Part shown: positions 33,728 through 42,935 of the stretch, piece after piece | Numbering within the stretch: position 1 is the first letter of the stretch | How the letters are laid out: every line of letters begins with the position of its first letter | NCBI GenBank assembly: GCA_002928515.1 | Contig: PERI01000004.1 | Coordinates: 62,001-126,000, forward strand | Direction of reading: 5' to 3' | Length of the DNA stretch: 64,000 nucleotides | DNA from: Hyphomicrobium sp. | GTDB taxonomy: Bacteria > Pseudomonadota > Alphaproteobacteria > Rhizobiales > Hyphomicrobiaceae | The notes under the pieces: model-generated | What the model was told of the DNA's origin: nothing | Database searches by the model: none | What the model saw: the letters and a program-made list of their open reading frames with translations, nothing else | Made by a program: the position numbers and the translations under genes

Positions 33728-35212
33728 CTATGGTAGCGGCACCGCGACAAAGCGCAGATCACCTTTGCCGTCCTCAACTCTCAACAGGACAGCTTTGCGG
33801 CCGGATTTTTTGATTTTGTCGATCGAGCGCGTCAGATCGTCAGGATTTTTCAACATGTCCTGACCGGCTTCGACAATCACATCGCCTGGCTTAATGCCTT
33901 TGAGCGCGGCTGGACTTTCCGGATCGACGTCATCGACCAGCAAACCACTGATCTCGTCATCGAGATCAAATTTTTTGCGTGCTGCATCGGTGAGAGGCGA
34001 CAGCTTGAGGCCGATCACGGCTTCTGCCTTTGGACTATCGCCTTCCAACGGCTCAGGCGAGGTGATGTTGGCTGGCGACGGCAGGTCCTCATCTTCCAGC
34101 AAGCCAACGGCAACTTGCTTGGTTGTGCGTGCGCCTTTGCGCAATACTTCGATATCGACCGCTTTGCCGATGGGTGTTTGCGCGACGATCTTGGGCAGGC
34201 CGCGCATCGTTGTGACGTCCTTGCCGTCAAACTTTAAAATGACGTCGCCAGCTTCAAGGCCAGATTTTCCAGCCGGGCTATCGGGTGTCACGGCAGAGAT
34301 CAATGCCCCTGTGTTTTCCGGCAGACCGAGTGTCTCGGCGATATCCTCAGTGACCGTTTGAATTTTCACGCCGAGCCAACCACGCCGCGTCGCGCCAAAT
34401 TCCTTCAACTGATCGATGACCAGCGCAACAGTGTCGGATGGCACAGCGAAGCCGATGCCAATCGATCCGCCAGTCGGTGAAATGATCGCCGTATTCACAC
34501 CGACAACTTCGCCATTCATATTGAACAGCGGTCCGCCTGAGTTGCCCTTGTTGATTGCTGCGTCTGTTTGCAAATAATCGTCATAGGGGCCGGAGTTGAT
34601 ATCGCGGCTTTTGGCAGAAATGATGCCGACACTCACCGAGCCGCCTAAGCCAAACGGGTTGCCGATCGCCAACACCCAGTCACCCACTTCGAGCACAGCG
34701 GACGAACCGAATTTTACATCGACGAGGGGTTTTTTCGGCGAAACTTTTAAAAGCGCCAGATCAGACTTGGTGTCTTTACCAAGGACCTTATCGACCTTCA
34801 ACTTCGAGCCGTCTGCAAAGTTGATAATAATTTCTTCAGCGCCGTCGATGACGTGATTATTGGTGACGACGAGGCCTTCCTTGCCGTCGATGACAAAGCC
34901 GGAACCCAGTGAAGAAATTTTACGATCGCCACGCGGTACGCCGCCACGCTTATTGAAAAAATCTTCAAAAAAATCTTCGAACGGAGCGCCTTTGGGGACC
35001 TTCGGTAGCGGCACGCCTTGCGGACCTTTGACAGTCTGCGACGTCGAAATATTCACCACAGCATCTGACAATTTTTTAGCGAGCGGTGCGACCGATGTCG
35101 GACCGTATTGCGCTCGTGCGGTTGTCGTTGCGATAACAGGTGCCAGCGACATAGTGAGCGCGGCGCTTAGCGTCAGAACTTTCCACGACGCAAGCGAACG
35201 CGAAACGCTCAT
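33728..35212 (-). CDS. degP: Periplasmic serine endoprotease DegP/Do family
   Basis: Envelope quality-control protease and chaperone. From the ATG at 35212 (GGGAGA seven bases upstream) the protein has a signal peptide ending near 'TTTARA', a trypsin-like domain with His120 in 'VVTNNHVID', Asp151 in 'TKSDLALLKV' and Ser225 in 'INKGNSGGPLF', then two PDZ domains (starting near 'RRGWLGVKIQ' and 'AVIGLKLSPL'). An in-frame ATG at 35248 adds 12 residues. It lies downstream of hflK-hflC-DUF2065, the common alphaproteobacterial protease cluster, and upstream of psd. The exact paralogue (DegP, DegQ or MucD) cannot be decided from sequence alone. Confidence 0.92.
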   Translation of the reverse strand: MSVSRSLASWKVLTLSAALTMSLAPVIATTTARAQYGPTSVAPLAKKLSDAVVNISTSQTVKGPQGVPLPKVPKGAPFEDFFEDFFNKRGGVPRGDRKISSLGSGFVIDGKEGLVVTNNHVIDGAEEIIINFADGSKLKVDKVLGKDTKSDLALLKVSPKKPLVDVKFGSSAVLEVGDWVLAIGNPFGLGGSVSVGIISAKSRDINSGPYDDYLQTDAAINKGNSGGPLFNMNGEVVGVNTAIISPTGGSIGIGFAVPSDTVALVIDQLKEFGATRRGWLGVKIQTVTEDIAETLGLPENTGALISAVTPDSPAGKSGLEAGDVILKFDGKDVTTMRGLPKIVAQTPIGKAVDIEVLRKGARTTKQVAVGLLEDEDLPSPANITSPEPLEGDSPKAEAVIGLKLSPLTDAARKKFDLDDEISGLLVDDVDPESPAALKGIKPGDVIVEAGQDMLKNPDDLTRSIDKIKKSGRKAVLLRVEDGKGDLRFVAVPLP

Positions 35213-35428
35213 GACGACATCTCCCAATCGAACAAACCCTTTACGCATCCAACTCGCCTCAGACCGACAGAGTACTGTCGGTAACCATGAGCTCCGAAAG
35301 CGGCATGAGCCCGATATTGCCTAGGCTTTGTGACCGCCTATGGTGACTAAACGGACGGCCTTAGCCTATCCGTCCAATTTATCATGCGGCCAAAGCGCGG
35401 GGATAAGTTTTTCGACTTTTATTTTTGC

Positions 35429-35614
35429 TTAGCCGCGTGCCAGCCAGACGATAAACACGCCAAACGCCACCACCCCCAGCGCAACGGGCTGGAGGCGGGT
35501 ATTAGCGAGGCTAGCCATTTCCGCCAGCATGCGCCGCGCCATATCTGGCGCGAGCGCCCACAACATCCCCTCAAGCACCAGCGCCACACCGAGGCCTGCG
35601 AGGAGATCGCTCAT
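35429..35614 (-). CDS. DUF2065 small membrane protein (YjeT-like)
   Basis: 61-residue protein with two hydrophobic helices, 'LLAGLGVALVLEGMLWALAP' and 'LQPVALGVVAFGVFIVWLAR', joined by a short loop with Ala, Met and Arg. This is the DUF2065/YjeT pattern. The ATG overlaps the hflC stop (ATGA), and the gene sits in hflK-hflC-DUF2065-degP order as in many alpha- and gammaproteobacteria. Function unknown; an association with the HflKC complex is inferred from context only. Confidence 0.85.
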   Translation of the reverse strand: MSDLLAGLGVALVLEGMLWALAPDMARRMLAEMASLANTRLQPVALGVVAFGVFIVWLARG

Positions 35615-36516
35615 CGCCCGTCGGTACCTGACGGAGAGCTTGTGCCAGTGCCGCCGCCGCTTGGATCTTGGAAATAGCGGAAGAATTCGCTGTCGGGCGA
35701 CAAGACCATGCGCGTGTCACCCGGTTTCAAGGCTTCACTGTAAGCCTGCATCGAGCGATAGAAGCGGAAGAAGTCGGCATCGCGTCCGAACGCTTCGGCG
35801 AAGATTCGGTTGCGTTCACCTTCGCCTTCGCCTCGGATCGTGTCGGACTGACGTGTCGCTTCGGCTTTAATAATCGTCACTTGACGGTCGGCGTCCGCGC
35901 GGATGCGGTTGCTTTGGGCTTCACCTTGGGCGCGAAGTTCGGTTGCTTCGCGTACGCGGTCCGCTTTCATGCGGTCGAAGACTTTGACCAAGTTTTCCTG
36001 TGGCAGGTCGGCGCGCTTGATGCGCACGTCAACGACTTCGAGGCCGTAGTCCTTACCTTCTTTGTTCACCTGCGCTGCGATTTGCTTCATCAGGCTTTCG
36101 CGCTTGTCCTTGACAACTTCTTGCAGCGTTGAACCGCCTAGAACTCGGCGAATTTCGGACTCGACCAGCGGGCCCACAACTTGGCGCACGCGTTCTTCGT
36201 AGCGCACGTTCTGATAAAACTTGAGCGGATCGGTGATGCGGTAACGAGCGTAGGCATCGACGATCAAACGCTGCTGATCGGAAGCCGTGACTTCCTGCTC
36301 TGACGTATCGAGATCGAGGATACGCTTATCGAAGTAATCGACGGTATCGACGAACGGGACCTTCCATTTCAGGCCCGGTGTCGTGATGACCTGTTGAGGA
36401 TTACCAAAGCGCAGCACGAGTGCCTGCTCGTTTTGATGCACGATAAATGCCGATGCGTACAGCGCGAGTGCGCCGAGCCCGAGCAGTGTGCCGATGAAGG
36501 CGAAAAAGGCGCGCAT
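35611..36516 (-). CDS. hflC: HflC, SPFH-domain regulator of FtsH protease
   Basis: Membrane-anchored stomatin/prohibitin-type protein that assembles with HflK into a cage around FtsH and limits its proteolysis. An N-terminal membrane segment (about 3-22, 'FFAFIGTLLGLGALALYASA') is followed by the SPFH domain ('QALVLRFGNPQQVITTPGLK', 'VDVRIKRADLP') and a long helical region rich in Arg, Ala and Glu ('ATELRAQGEAQSNRIRADAD'). 301 residues. Its ATG overlaps the hflK stop by one base (TAATG), and its stop overlaps the DUF2065 start. Confidence 0.95.
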   Translation of the reverse strand: MRAFFAFIGTLLGLGALALYASAFIVHQNEQALVLRFGNPQQVITTPGLKWKVPFVDTVDYFDKRILDLDTSEQEVTASDQQRLIVDAYARYRITDPLKFYQNVRYEERVRQVVGPLVESEIRRVLGGSTLQEVVKDKRESLMKQIAAQVNKEGKDYGLEVVDVRIKRADLPQENLVKVFDRMKADRVREATELRAQGEAQSNRIRADADRQVTIIKAEATRQSDTIRGEGEGERNRIFAEAFGRDADFFRFYRSMQAYSEALKPGDTRMVLSPDSEFFRYFQDPSGGGTGTSSPSGTDGR

Positions 36517-37712
36517 TATGGCTGCCCTCCTTCGGTGGTATTACTTTTACGAAGTTGATCCAACGGCAGATACGGCACAACGCCAGACCCGCCACCCTTT
36601 TGATCCAGGATGATCTTGTCAGCGCCGGACAGAACACGCTCCTGCATTTCCAGGAACAAGCGTCCGCGCGTCACATCGGGAGCTTTCTTGTATTCGTCAT
36701 AGACTTTCAAGAATCGAGCTGCCTGACCGGTTGCTTCAGCCACCGTTTGATCGCGATAGCCTTCGGCTCCTGCAAGAATGCGGTCGGCATCACCTTTCGC
36801 GCGCGGCACAATTTGGTCCGCGTAGGTTTGTGCTTCTTTGATAAAACGCTCGCGATCCTGTCCGGCAGCAGCAACGTCACGGAATGCGGCGATGACTTGT
36901 GCGGGCGGATCGACCTCACGCAATTGCACCTGATCGATTTTGATGCCTGCCTTGTAGAAATCTAGGATCGACTGCATCAACTTCTGCACCTCTTCCTGTG
37001 CTTTCTGTCGTCCCGCCGTCAGCAAAGGTTGCAGCGCCGACTGGCCGACGACTTCGCGCATGGCGCTTTCGGCGACTTCGCGCACGGTCGTCTCCGGTTG
37101 TGCGATGTTGAATAGGAATTGCTCAACCCCGGTCTGGCCACTTGCGGCATCAGTTTCAGGGCTAATGCGCCAGAACACCACAAAGCGCACATCGACAATG
37201 CTGCCGTCTCCGGTCAGCATCAAACCGCTATCGGGACCACCCGTGCTCGTGCGTCCGGCGCCACCGGCACCCACTTCAATGGTGCGCTGTTGCGTGACTT
37301 TCGGGAGGCGCACTTCTTCGATTGGGTAAGGCCAACGTGCGTGAAGGCCTGGGCCTTCCCAACGATGGAATTGCCCAAAGCGCAGGACGATGCCCTGCTC
37401 GTCGGGGTTGACGCGATAGAAAAATCCATAGAACGCGACGCCTGCCAGCAGCAATAGCGAGATCAGGAAGATAAAAGATTTCGGCACGCCGCCGTCGATG
37501 CCGCCGCCTGAGCCGCCCCCACCGCCGCCGCCACGCATGACGCGCTTCACGCGATCTTGCCCGCGCCGCAAAATTTCATCGAGATCGGGTGGCTGATTAC
37601 CACCACCACCGCCGCCCCCGCCTTGGCCCCATGGCCCTTGTCCCCAGGGTCCGCCGCCGTTGCCGCCGCTTTTTTTGCCGCCGCCACCACCGCCTTGATT
37701 ACTCCACGGCAT
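36516..37712 (-). CDS. hflK: HflK, SPFH-domain regulator of FtsH protease, Gly-rich N-terminus
   Basis: Partner of HflC. The first about 80 residues are very rich in Gly with repeated 'GPWGQG', then a membrane segment near residues 77-98 ('SFIFLISLLLLAGVAFYGFF'), the SPFH domain ('NPDEQGIVLRFGQFHRWEGP', 'QVQLREVDPPAQVI') and a helical region ending 'LPLDQLRKSNTTEGGQP'. 398 residues. It is first in the hflK-hflC-DUF2065-degP set; the 260-base gap before it, shared with the end of nothing on the plus strand, should contain the promoter. Confidence 0.95.
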   Translation of the reverse strand: MPWSNQGGGGGGKKSGGNGGGPWGQGPWGQGGGGGGGGNQPPDLDEILRRGQDRVKRVMRGGGGGGGSGGGIDGGVPKSFIFLISLLLLAGVAFYGFFYRVNPDEQGIVLRFGQFHRWEGPGLHARWPYPIEEVRLPKVTQQRTIEVGAGGAGRTSTGGPDSGLMLTGDGSIVDVRFVVFWRISPETDAASGQTGVEQFLFNIAQPETTVREVAESAMREVVGQSALQPLLTAGRQKAQEEVQKLMQSILDFYKAGIKIDQVQLREVDPPAQVIAAFRDVAAAGQDRERFIKEAQTYADQIVPRAKGDADRILAGAEGYRDQTVAEATGQAARFLKVYDEYKKAPDVTRGRLFLEMQERVLSGADKIILDQKGGGSGVVPYLPLDQLRKSNTTEGGQP

Positions 37713-37972
37713 CGATTGAGAGCCTCATCATAAAATTAGAGTTGAGTTATGCTTTTTGCCGAGCCGCTTGGCCGAAATTCCGCCAAACGAACTGTATGAA
37801 CCCGACGATGTCGTATGACGCAGTCTGGGATGGCGGCGAAAGGCACGTCGTTTCCGGTGCTTATAGGGCAGGGGTCGGCCTCACGCAAATTTTGTCTTCC
37901 CATTGAGCTCAGATTGGGTGTTAACGGCCTGTCTTCAAGAGTATCGCTGTGCCAAGGCAGCCCTTCTTTGGA

Positions 37973-38497
37973 TTAACTTTCGGGCATCGCCCGTTCGAAC
38001 ACAATCAGGGTCGCCTCATGGTCGTCGCGGTCGCCCTTTGGCAAGGCTTCGCGGGATACTTCTTTCCAGATTTCAAGATCGGGGCTGGCGAAGGCTCGGT
38101 CGCCGTCGGGCGTGGCATGAACGCGGGTAAAATAGATGCGATCCGCTAAGGGCAGGGTCAGGTCATAGACTGCGGCACCACCTACGATCATGATTTCATC
38201 GGTGCCGCGGGTGAGGGCCAGCACGCGCGCCAGTGTCAGAGCGTCTGCCACGCTGCCGCACACCGACACGCCTGACACATCGAAATTGGGGTCGCGCGTG
38301 ACAACGATGTTATCGCGCCCATCGAGTGGCTTGCCGATGGACTCGAACGTGCGTCTGCCCATAACCATCGGCTTGCCCATCGTGAGGCGACGAAAGGTTT
38401 TGAGATCGGACGACAAGCGCCACGGCAATTGACCGTTGCGGCCGATAACGCCGTTTTCAGCAACAGCGACGATGAGAGAGATTTTGATCGGGTCCAT
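37973..38497 (-). CDS. folA: Dihydrofolate reductase
   Basis: Reduces dihydrofolate to tetrahydrofolate with NADPH, regenerating the cofactor oxidised by thymidylate synthase. Motifs: 'VAVAENGVIGRNGQLPWRL' with the substrate-binding acidic residue following in 'SSDLKTFRR', 'PMVMGRRTFESIG' and 'EIMIVGGAAVYDL'. 174 residues, typical length. It starts 12 bases after the thyA stop, so the two form an operon, a widespread pairing. Confidence 0.95.
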   Translation of the reverse strand: MDPIKISLIVAVAENGVIGRNGQLPWRLSSDLKTFRRLTMGKPMVMGRRTFESIGKPLDGRDNIVVTRDPNFDVSGVSVCGSVADALTLARVLALTRGTDEIMIVGGAAVYDLTLPLADRIYFTRVHATPDGDRAFASPDLEIWKEVSREALPKGDRDDHEATLIVFERAMPES

Positions 38498-38509
38498 GAG
38501 ACTGCCACT

Positions 38510-39304
38510 CTAAACAGCGACTGGCGCTTTAATATGCGGATGGGGGTCGTAACCTGTCAGCGTGAAATCCTCAAATTTGAAATCTAAGATCGATGTTACA
38601 GCAGGATTGATCGTCATGGTCGGTAATGCGCGCGGGGCACGCGATAACTGCAAATCTGCTTGTTCTAGATGGTTTGAGTAGAGATGCGCGTCGCCGAAGG
38701 TGTGGACGAAATCGCCAGGCTTTAAGCCTGCAACTTGCGCCAACATGAGTGTCAACAGAGCGTAGCTGGCGATGTTAAATGGCACTCCAAGAAACACATC
38801 GGCTGAGCGTTGATAGAGCTGGCACGACAATTTTCCATCGGCCACGTAGAATTGAAATAAGCAATGGCAGGGTGCCAAAGCCATGCTGGGAATGTCGGCC
38901 GGGTTCCAAGCGGACACGATGAGACGGCGCGAATCTGGATCGCGTTTCAAGAGTGCTACCACATCCGATATTTGATCGATGGTGCGTCCGTCCGGGGCTG
39001 CCCAGCTGCGCCATTGCTTTCCATAGACGGGACCTAGGTCGCCGTTGGCATCGGCCCATTCGTCCCAGATGCCGACGCCGTGTGTCTTGAGATAGCCGAT
39101 GTTGGTATCGCCTGCGAGAAACCAGATCAGTTCGTGGATGATCGATTTGACGTGCAGCTTTTTAGTCGTGACCAGCGGGAACCCTTTGGCGAGATCAAAG
39201 CGCATCTGGTGGCCGAATACTGACAAGGTTCCAGTGCCGGTGCGATCGGTTTTGGTCGCGCCTTGATGGCGGACGCGACGCAGTAAATCGAGGTATGGGT
39301 CCAT
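38510..39304 (-). CDS. thyA: Thymidylate synthase
   Basis: Makes dTMP from dUMP using methylene-tetrahydrofolate. Catalytic Cys146 is in '[14 protein letters not shown]'; '[20 protein letters not shown]' and '[16 protein letters not shown]' are the dUMP-binding regions. The 264-residue length equals the Escherichia coli enzyme. It is upstream of folA (12 bases apart). Its own upstream region holds the palindromic repeat at 39377-39508. Confidence 0.97.
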   Translation of the reverse strand: MDPYLDLLRRVRHQGATKTDRTGTGTLSVFGHQMRFDLAKGFPLVTTKKLHVKSIIHELIWFLAGDTNIGYLKTHGVGIWDEWADANGDLGPVYGKQWRSWAAPDGRTIDQISDVVALLKRDPDSRRLIVSAWNPADIPSMALAPCHCLFQFYVADGKLSCQLYQRSADVFLGVPFNIASYALLTLMLAQVAGLKPGDFVHTFGDAHLYSNHLEQADLQLSRAPRALPTMTINPAVTSILDFKFEDFTLTGYDPHPHIKAPVAV

Positions 39305-39376
39305 GGGATGTTATTTACCGCGATTCTGAAATTGTCGCCTGTGGCTGAGCAGCGCTCAAAAACCCGATTTTCCAAT

Positions 39377-39508
39377 TTGTCATCCCGGCCGAAGTGAATG
39401 CGCAAATGCGTATTCACTGTGAGCCGGGACCCAGAGCCTACGGGATGTAGTGCTTCGTTGCTCCTGGGTCCCGGATCGCGCCGCAAAGCGGCACGTCCGG
39501 GATGACAA
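39377..39508. repeat. Intergenic palindromic repeat element (about 132 bp)
   Basis: The ends are a perfect 12-base inverted repeat, TTGTCATCCCGG (39377) and CCGGGATGACAA (39497). Inside lie a second pair, CCGGGACCCAG (39424) and CTGGGTCCCGG (39464), plus hairpins GTGAAT/ATTCAC (39394-39417) and GCCGC/GCGGC (39480-39492). This layout matches extragenic palindromes common in alphaproteobacterial genomes. It lies between divergent thyA and ssrA. The rest of 39305-39699 shows no gene. Confidence 0.85.
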
Positions 39509-39699
39509 CTTGTGGTAAGCACATTTGAAGGTCCAAGCTGCCGTTGGCCATGGCCGTTAAGCTGACGGGCAGCCCACTCCTGAGCCCAAAATTTGGTAGA
39601 AAGCGCACAATCCGCGACCTGAAAGAGACAGTCTGAGCCTTAGCCGACCATGTCGCGCCGCTGACATGCTTTTTTTTGGCAAAGATGACGTTATATTGA

Positions 39700-40062
39700 A
39701 GCTGCCGGATTCGTCCGGCTATGGCGATAAACGCGGTCGTAATAAGCGGTTCGGACCCGGGGGCGGTACCCGGCGCCTCCACCACTCTCTTGCCGCGCCT
39801 TGCGGCCGGCTCCCGGAACGGGAGTCGCAAGGCGCAATGTAAGAATCCTACGGGGGCGAACTAGGATCGACGAACGTGTAAAGGATTTAGCTTTTGCCCG
39901 GCATGATACCACCGTCATCGGGTCACACAGAGTAGTTGCAAATGACAACTATGCTGAGGCACGTCTCGCTGCTTAATGCGGTGCGATTAGCCTGAACTCG
40001 AAGCCCTTGCCCCTAGCCGGGTAAGGCGCGGTTCGGAGGGCACCGGGCAACAGAAGCCCTCC
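39700..40062 (+). ncRNA. ssrA: Permuted two-piece transfer-messenger RNA
   Basis: tmRNA that rescues stalled ribosomes and tags their products for degradation. The gene is circularly permuted as in other alphaproteobacteria. The acceptor piece comes first (about 39700-39784), with hairpin GCCGGA-TTCG-TCCGGC, a T-arm stem CCGGG/CCCGG, acceptor strand CGCCTCC and ACCA at 39781-39784. The coding piece starts GGGGGCG at 39852 and pairs with that strand to give seven base pairs including the G3.U70 alanine identity pair. The segment 39785-39851 between them should be removed. The tag reads ANDNYAEARLAA then TAA (39938-39976). The coding piece probably ends near hairpin GGAGGG/CCCTCC (40035-40062). 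Outer ends are approximate. Confidence 0.93.
39938..39976 (+). other. tmRNA tag reading frame
   Basis: GCA resume codon through TAA encodes ANDNYAEARLAA. With the Ala carried by tmRNA the appended tag is AANDNYAEARLAA. Its first half is the type of sequence bound by SspB and its final LAA the ClpX recognition end, both from established knowledge. Confidence 0.93.
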
Positions 40063-40075
40063 ACTCATTTTCATT

Positions 40076-40090
40076 CCACGCTTGGCGTGG
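40076..40090 (+). terminator. Hairpin downstream of ssrA
   Basis: CCACGC-TTG-GCGTGG is a six-pair perfect hairpin shortly after the coding piece. No clear T-run follows, so it may be a processing or termination structure. Confidence 0.45.
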
Positions 40091-40164
40091 GATGGTCACG
40101 ACACTACGATCGGATATTTGAATATCTGATGTCTGATCACGTTACGGCGGCATAGAGGCAGGGA

Positions 40165-40827
40165 ATGACGAGCGAGCCGGGCATCGACTACGAAGCGCTG
40201 CAACAGGACGCCATGCGTGGTGTGGTCCGCGCGGTGCTCCAGCAAACTGTCAAAAACGGATTGCCCGGCGACCACCATTTCTATGTGTCGTTCCTAACGC
40301 AAGCGCCTGGCGTGATCTTGTCCAAGCGTTTGAAAGAAAAATATCCGCAGGAAATGACCATCGTCCTACAGCATCGGTTCTGGGACTTAATCGTCACCGA
40401 TGAGCGGTTTGAAGTGAAACTCACCTTCGATGGTATCCCGGAGCGCTTGGTCGTTCCTTATAATGCGATCAAGGTTTTCATCGATCCTAGCGTGCGCTTT
40501 GGTTTGCAATTCGACGATGCCACGTTTGCAGGTGAAACGCCGGCACCTCGCCGCTCGCTGACAATGGATGCGGCCTTCGATCAGGTTGGCGAAGCGCGTG
40601 CCGACAGCCCGCGTGCGACATTGGCCAAAAAACCCCGCACGCCGCGTAAGCCGAAGATCGAGAAAGTTCCTGCGTTCGGCGACCAAGATGTGTCGCCATC
40701 TGCGGCAACGGCACCGCAGCCGCAACCAGCCTCTGCGGCGGGATCGAATGTGGTCGATATTGATACGGCTGCGGATCGCGCAAGTGGCGCTAAAATTTTG
40801 AGCCTCGATCAATTCCGCAAAAAATAG
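40165..40827 (+). CDS. sspB: SspB-family ClpXP adaptor protein
   Basis: Alphaproteobacterial-type SspB, which binds tmRNA-tagged proteins and delivers them to ClpXP. The N-terminal substrate-binding domain (about 1-120) contains 'HHFYVSFLTQAPGVILSKRL', 'EMTIVLQHRFWDLIV' and 'VPYNAIKVFIDPSVRFGLQF'. A variable linker rich in Pro, Ala and Lys follows, and the C-terminal 'GAKILSLDQFRKK' is the conserved ClpX-binding tail. 220 residues. It starts about 100 bases after ssrA on the same strand, so the tag and its adaptor are adjacent. Ribosome site AGGCAGGGA supports the ATG. Confidence 0.9.
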   Translation: MTSEPGIDYEALQQDAMRGVVRAVLQQTVKNGLPGDHHFYVSFLTQAPGVILSKRLKEKYPQEMTIVLQHRFWDLIVTDERFEVKLTFDGIPERLVVPYNAIKVFIDPSVRFGLQFDDATFAGETPAPRRSLTMDAAFDQVGEARADSPRATLAKKPRTPRKPKIEKVPAFGDQDVSPSAATAPQPQPASAAGSNVVDIDTAADRASGAKILSLDQFRKK

Positions 40828-40860
40828 CAGATTGTCATTCAGAAATTTATCTATCGTCCC

Positions 40861-41103
40861 TTAGCCGGTTGAACGGTCGACGACGGCCTCGGGTATCTTG
40901 CGTTTGACCGTGCGCTTGAAATTCAATTCCAGTTTGCCGTCGGTCAATTCCGAGCACGTTACGCGGGCGACAAATGGATCGCTGGCTTCGATTTCAGCTT
41001 CCTTGCGGCAGACGTGCACGTCTGGCATCGGCTTGACGCTTACGCTTTCTTCGCCATTCGGCATGGCGAGCGTCACGATCATGACGATGACACTAGGTTC
41101 CAT
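40861..41103 (-). CDS. Hypothetical small protein
   Basis: Not recognised. The ATG at 41103 is preceded by GAGGAG six bases away, a strong ribosome site, and gives 80 residues; the open frame reaches back to 41175 without such a site. The start 'MEPSVIVMIVTLAMPNGEES' reads as a beta strand with weak hydrophobicity, followed by 'HVCRKEAEIEASDPFVARVT' with Cys residues in 'HVCRKE' and 'VTCSEL'. It could be a small extracytoplasmic or cytoplasmic alpha/beta domain. It is convergent with sspB. Confidence 0.6.
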   Translation of the reverse strand: MEPSVIVMIVTLAMPNGEESVSVKPMPDVHVCRKEAEIEASDPFVARVTCSELTDGKLELNFKRTVKRKIPEAVVDRSTG

Positions 41104-41450
41104 GGTGTGCTCCTCAGTGATGGGTTCCGTATTCGACGGGCCTTGTGGCCGCGCTTGGGACGGTGGCATCAGCATTTCAACAGGACTAAGGGAACTGACA
41201 CACGCACGCGGTGACTGACGCTGACGACTCGAATTTTGTCATCTGCAAGAGTACCAGAAAAAGCGGCTGAAATCTGATTGCATTAACCTCGTCTCGCGCA
41301 CATGCTTCATGGCCTATCAATTGAGTTTTGGCTGCGATGCCATGCGATTCGCGTTCTGGTCGCGGTGACGCATCATCATCTACTCGCCTGCTACAGGCGC
41401 GCATGCTATCGCGGCATTATCCAATTCAACTCTCTCTGAGCGCACGCACC
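41104..41450. other. Intergenic region upstream of fumC
   Basis: 347 bases between the divergent small gene and fumC. A perfect hairpin CGCCTG-CTA-CAGGCG lies at 41385-41399, about 50 bases before fumC. The open frame extending upstream from fumC to 41328 has no ribosome site. Nothing else recognised. Confidence 0.45.
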
Positions 41451-42845
41451 ATGAGCAAGACCCGCACGGAAACGGATACTTTTGGCCCGATTGAAGTGGC
41501 CGCCGATCGTTATTGGGGGGCACAGGCTCAGCGCAGCCTGGGCAACTTCAAGATCGGTTGGGAGAAGCAGCCCAAGCCGATCATTCGTGCGCTCGGCATC
41601 GTCAAGCGTGCTGCGGCCGAAACCAATTCCGCTCTCGGTAAACTTGATCCGACAATCTCTGATGCCATTGTCAGGGCCGCGCAAGAGGTCATCGACGGCA
41701 AGCTCGATGACCATTTCCCACTCGTCGTCTGGCAAACGGGGTCTGGCACGCAGTCGAACATGAATGCCAATGAGGTGATTTCAAACCGCGCCATCGAAAT
41801 GATGGGCGGCGTCATGGGATCGAAAAAACCCGTGCATCCCAATGACCACGTCAACATGGCGCAATCCTCGAACGACACCTATCCGACGGCGATGCATATC
41901 GCATGTGCGGAGCAGATCGTGCACGACCTGCTGCCAGCCTTGAAACATTTGCATGCCGCGCTCGATACCAAAGCATTATCGTGGCAGCACATCATCAAGA
42001 TTGGGCGGACACATACACAGGACGCCACGCCGCTGACGCTGGGTCAGGAATTTTCTGGTTACGCCAAGCAGATCGAAAACGGTATCGCGCGCATCGAAAT
42101 GACTTTGCCGGCTCTCATGCAGTTGGCGCAAGGTGGTACGGCAGTCGGTACAGGGCTGAATGCTCCCAAGGGTTTTGCCGAGAAAGTTGCCGAGCGGATT
42201 GCTGCCATTACAAATCTGCCGTTCACAACAGCGCCGAACAAATTCGAAGCGTTGGCCGCTCATGATGCCATGGTGTTTTCTCATGGGGCGATCAACACGG
42301 TCGCGGCCTCGTTGTTCAAGATCGCTAACGACATTCGCTTCCTCGGCTCCGGCCCGCGCTCTGGCCTGGGTGAACTCTCTCTGCCGGAGAACGAACCCGG
42401 CTCGTCAATTATGCCGGGGAAAGTCAACCCAACTCAGTGCGAAGCCCTCACTCAGGTTGCGGCTCACATTTTCGGCAATCACGCCGCGCTGACGTTTGCA
42501 GGTAGCCAGGGGCACTTTGAACTCAACGTGTTCAACCCGGTGATGGCTTATAATTTTCTGCAGTCGGTGCGGCTGATGTCGGATGCCGCGCGCTCGTTTA
42601 CGGATAATTGTGTGGTCGGCATCGAGGCGCGATCCGACAACATCAAAGCCGGTCTTGATCGGTCCTTAATGCTCGTCACCGCACTGGCACCCAAGATTGG
42701 CTACGATAACGCCGCCAAGATTGCCAAAACTGCCCACAAGAACGGCACGACCTTACGCCAAGAGGCTGTGGGTGGGGGTTATGTGACCGATGCCGAATTC
42801 GATGCCATCGTTCGACCCGAAAATATGATCGGCCCCGACGCTTAG
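41451..42845 (+). CDS. fumC: Class II fumarate hydratase
   Basis: Iron-independent fumarase interconverting fumarate and malate in the citric acid cycle. The family signature '[17 protein letters not shown]' is present, with '[18 protein letters not shown]' and '[20 protein letters not shown]' forming the active site. The ATG at 41451 gives 464 residues, the expected length, starting '[20 protein letters not shown]'. An in-frame ATG at 41328 would add 41 unrelated residues. A DUF4169 gene and a ribbon-helix-helix gene follow on the same strand, a synteny seen in other Hyphomicrobiales as I recall. Confidence 0.96.
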   Translation: MSKTRTETDTFGPIEVAADRYWGAQAQRSLGNFKIGWEKQPKPIIRALGIVKRAAAETNSALGKLDPTISDAIVRAAQEVIDGKLDDHFPLVVWQTGSGTQSNMNANEVISNRAIEMMGGVMGSKKPVHPNDHVNMAQSSNDTYPTAMHIACAEQIVHDLLPALKHLHAALDTKALSWQHIIKIGRTHTQDATPLTLGQEFSGYAKQIENGIARIEMTLPALMQLAQGGTAVGTGLNAPKGFAEKVAERIAAITNLPFTTAPNKFEALAAHDAMVFSHGAINTVAASLFKIANDIRFLGSGPRSGLGELSLPENEPGSSIMPGKVNPTQCEALTQVAAHIFGNHAALTFAGSQGHFELNVFNPVMAYNFLQSVRLMSDAARSFTDNCVVGIEARSDNIKAGLDRSLMLVTALAPKIGYDNAAKIAKTAHKNGTTLRQEAVGGGYVTDAEFDAIVRPENMIGPDA

Positions 42846-42935
42846 TCCGTAGTAGTTTTAGTTGGATGGTCTCGGCACGTTCGAGATTGCGAACGGCTCT
42901 CGTTACGGGAGCCGACGAATGCAAGGGTACGCGAG

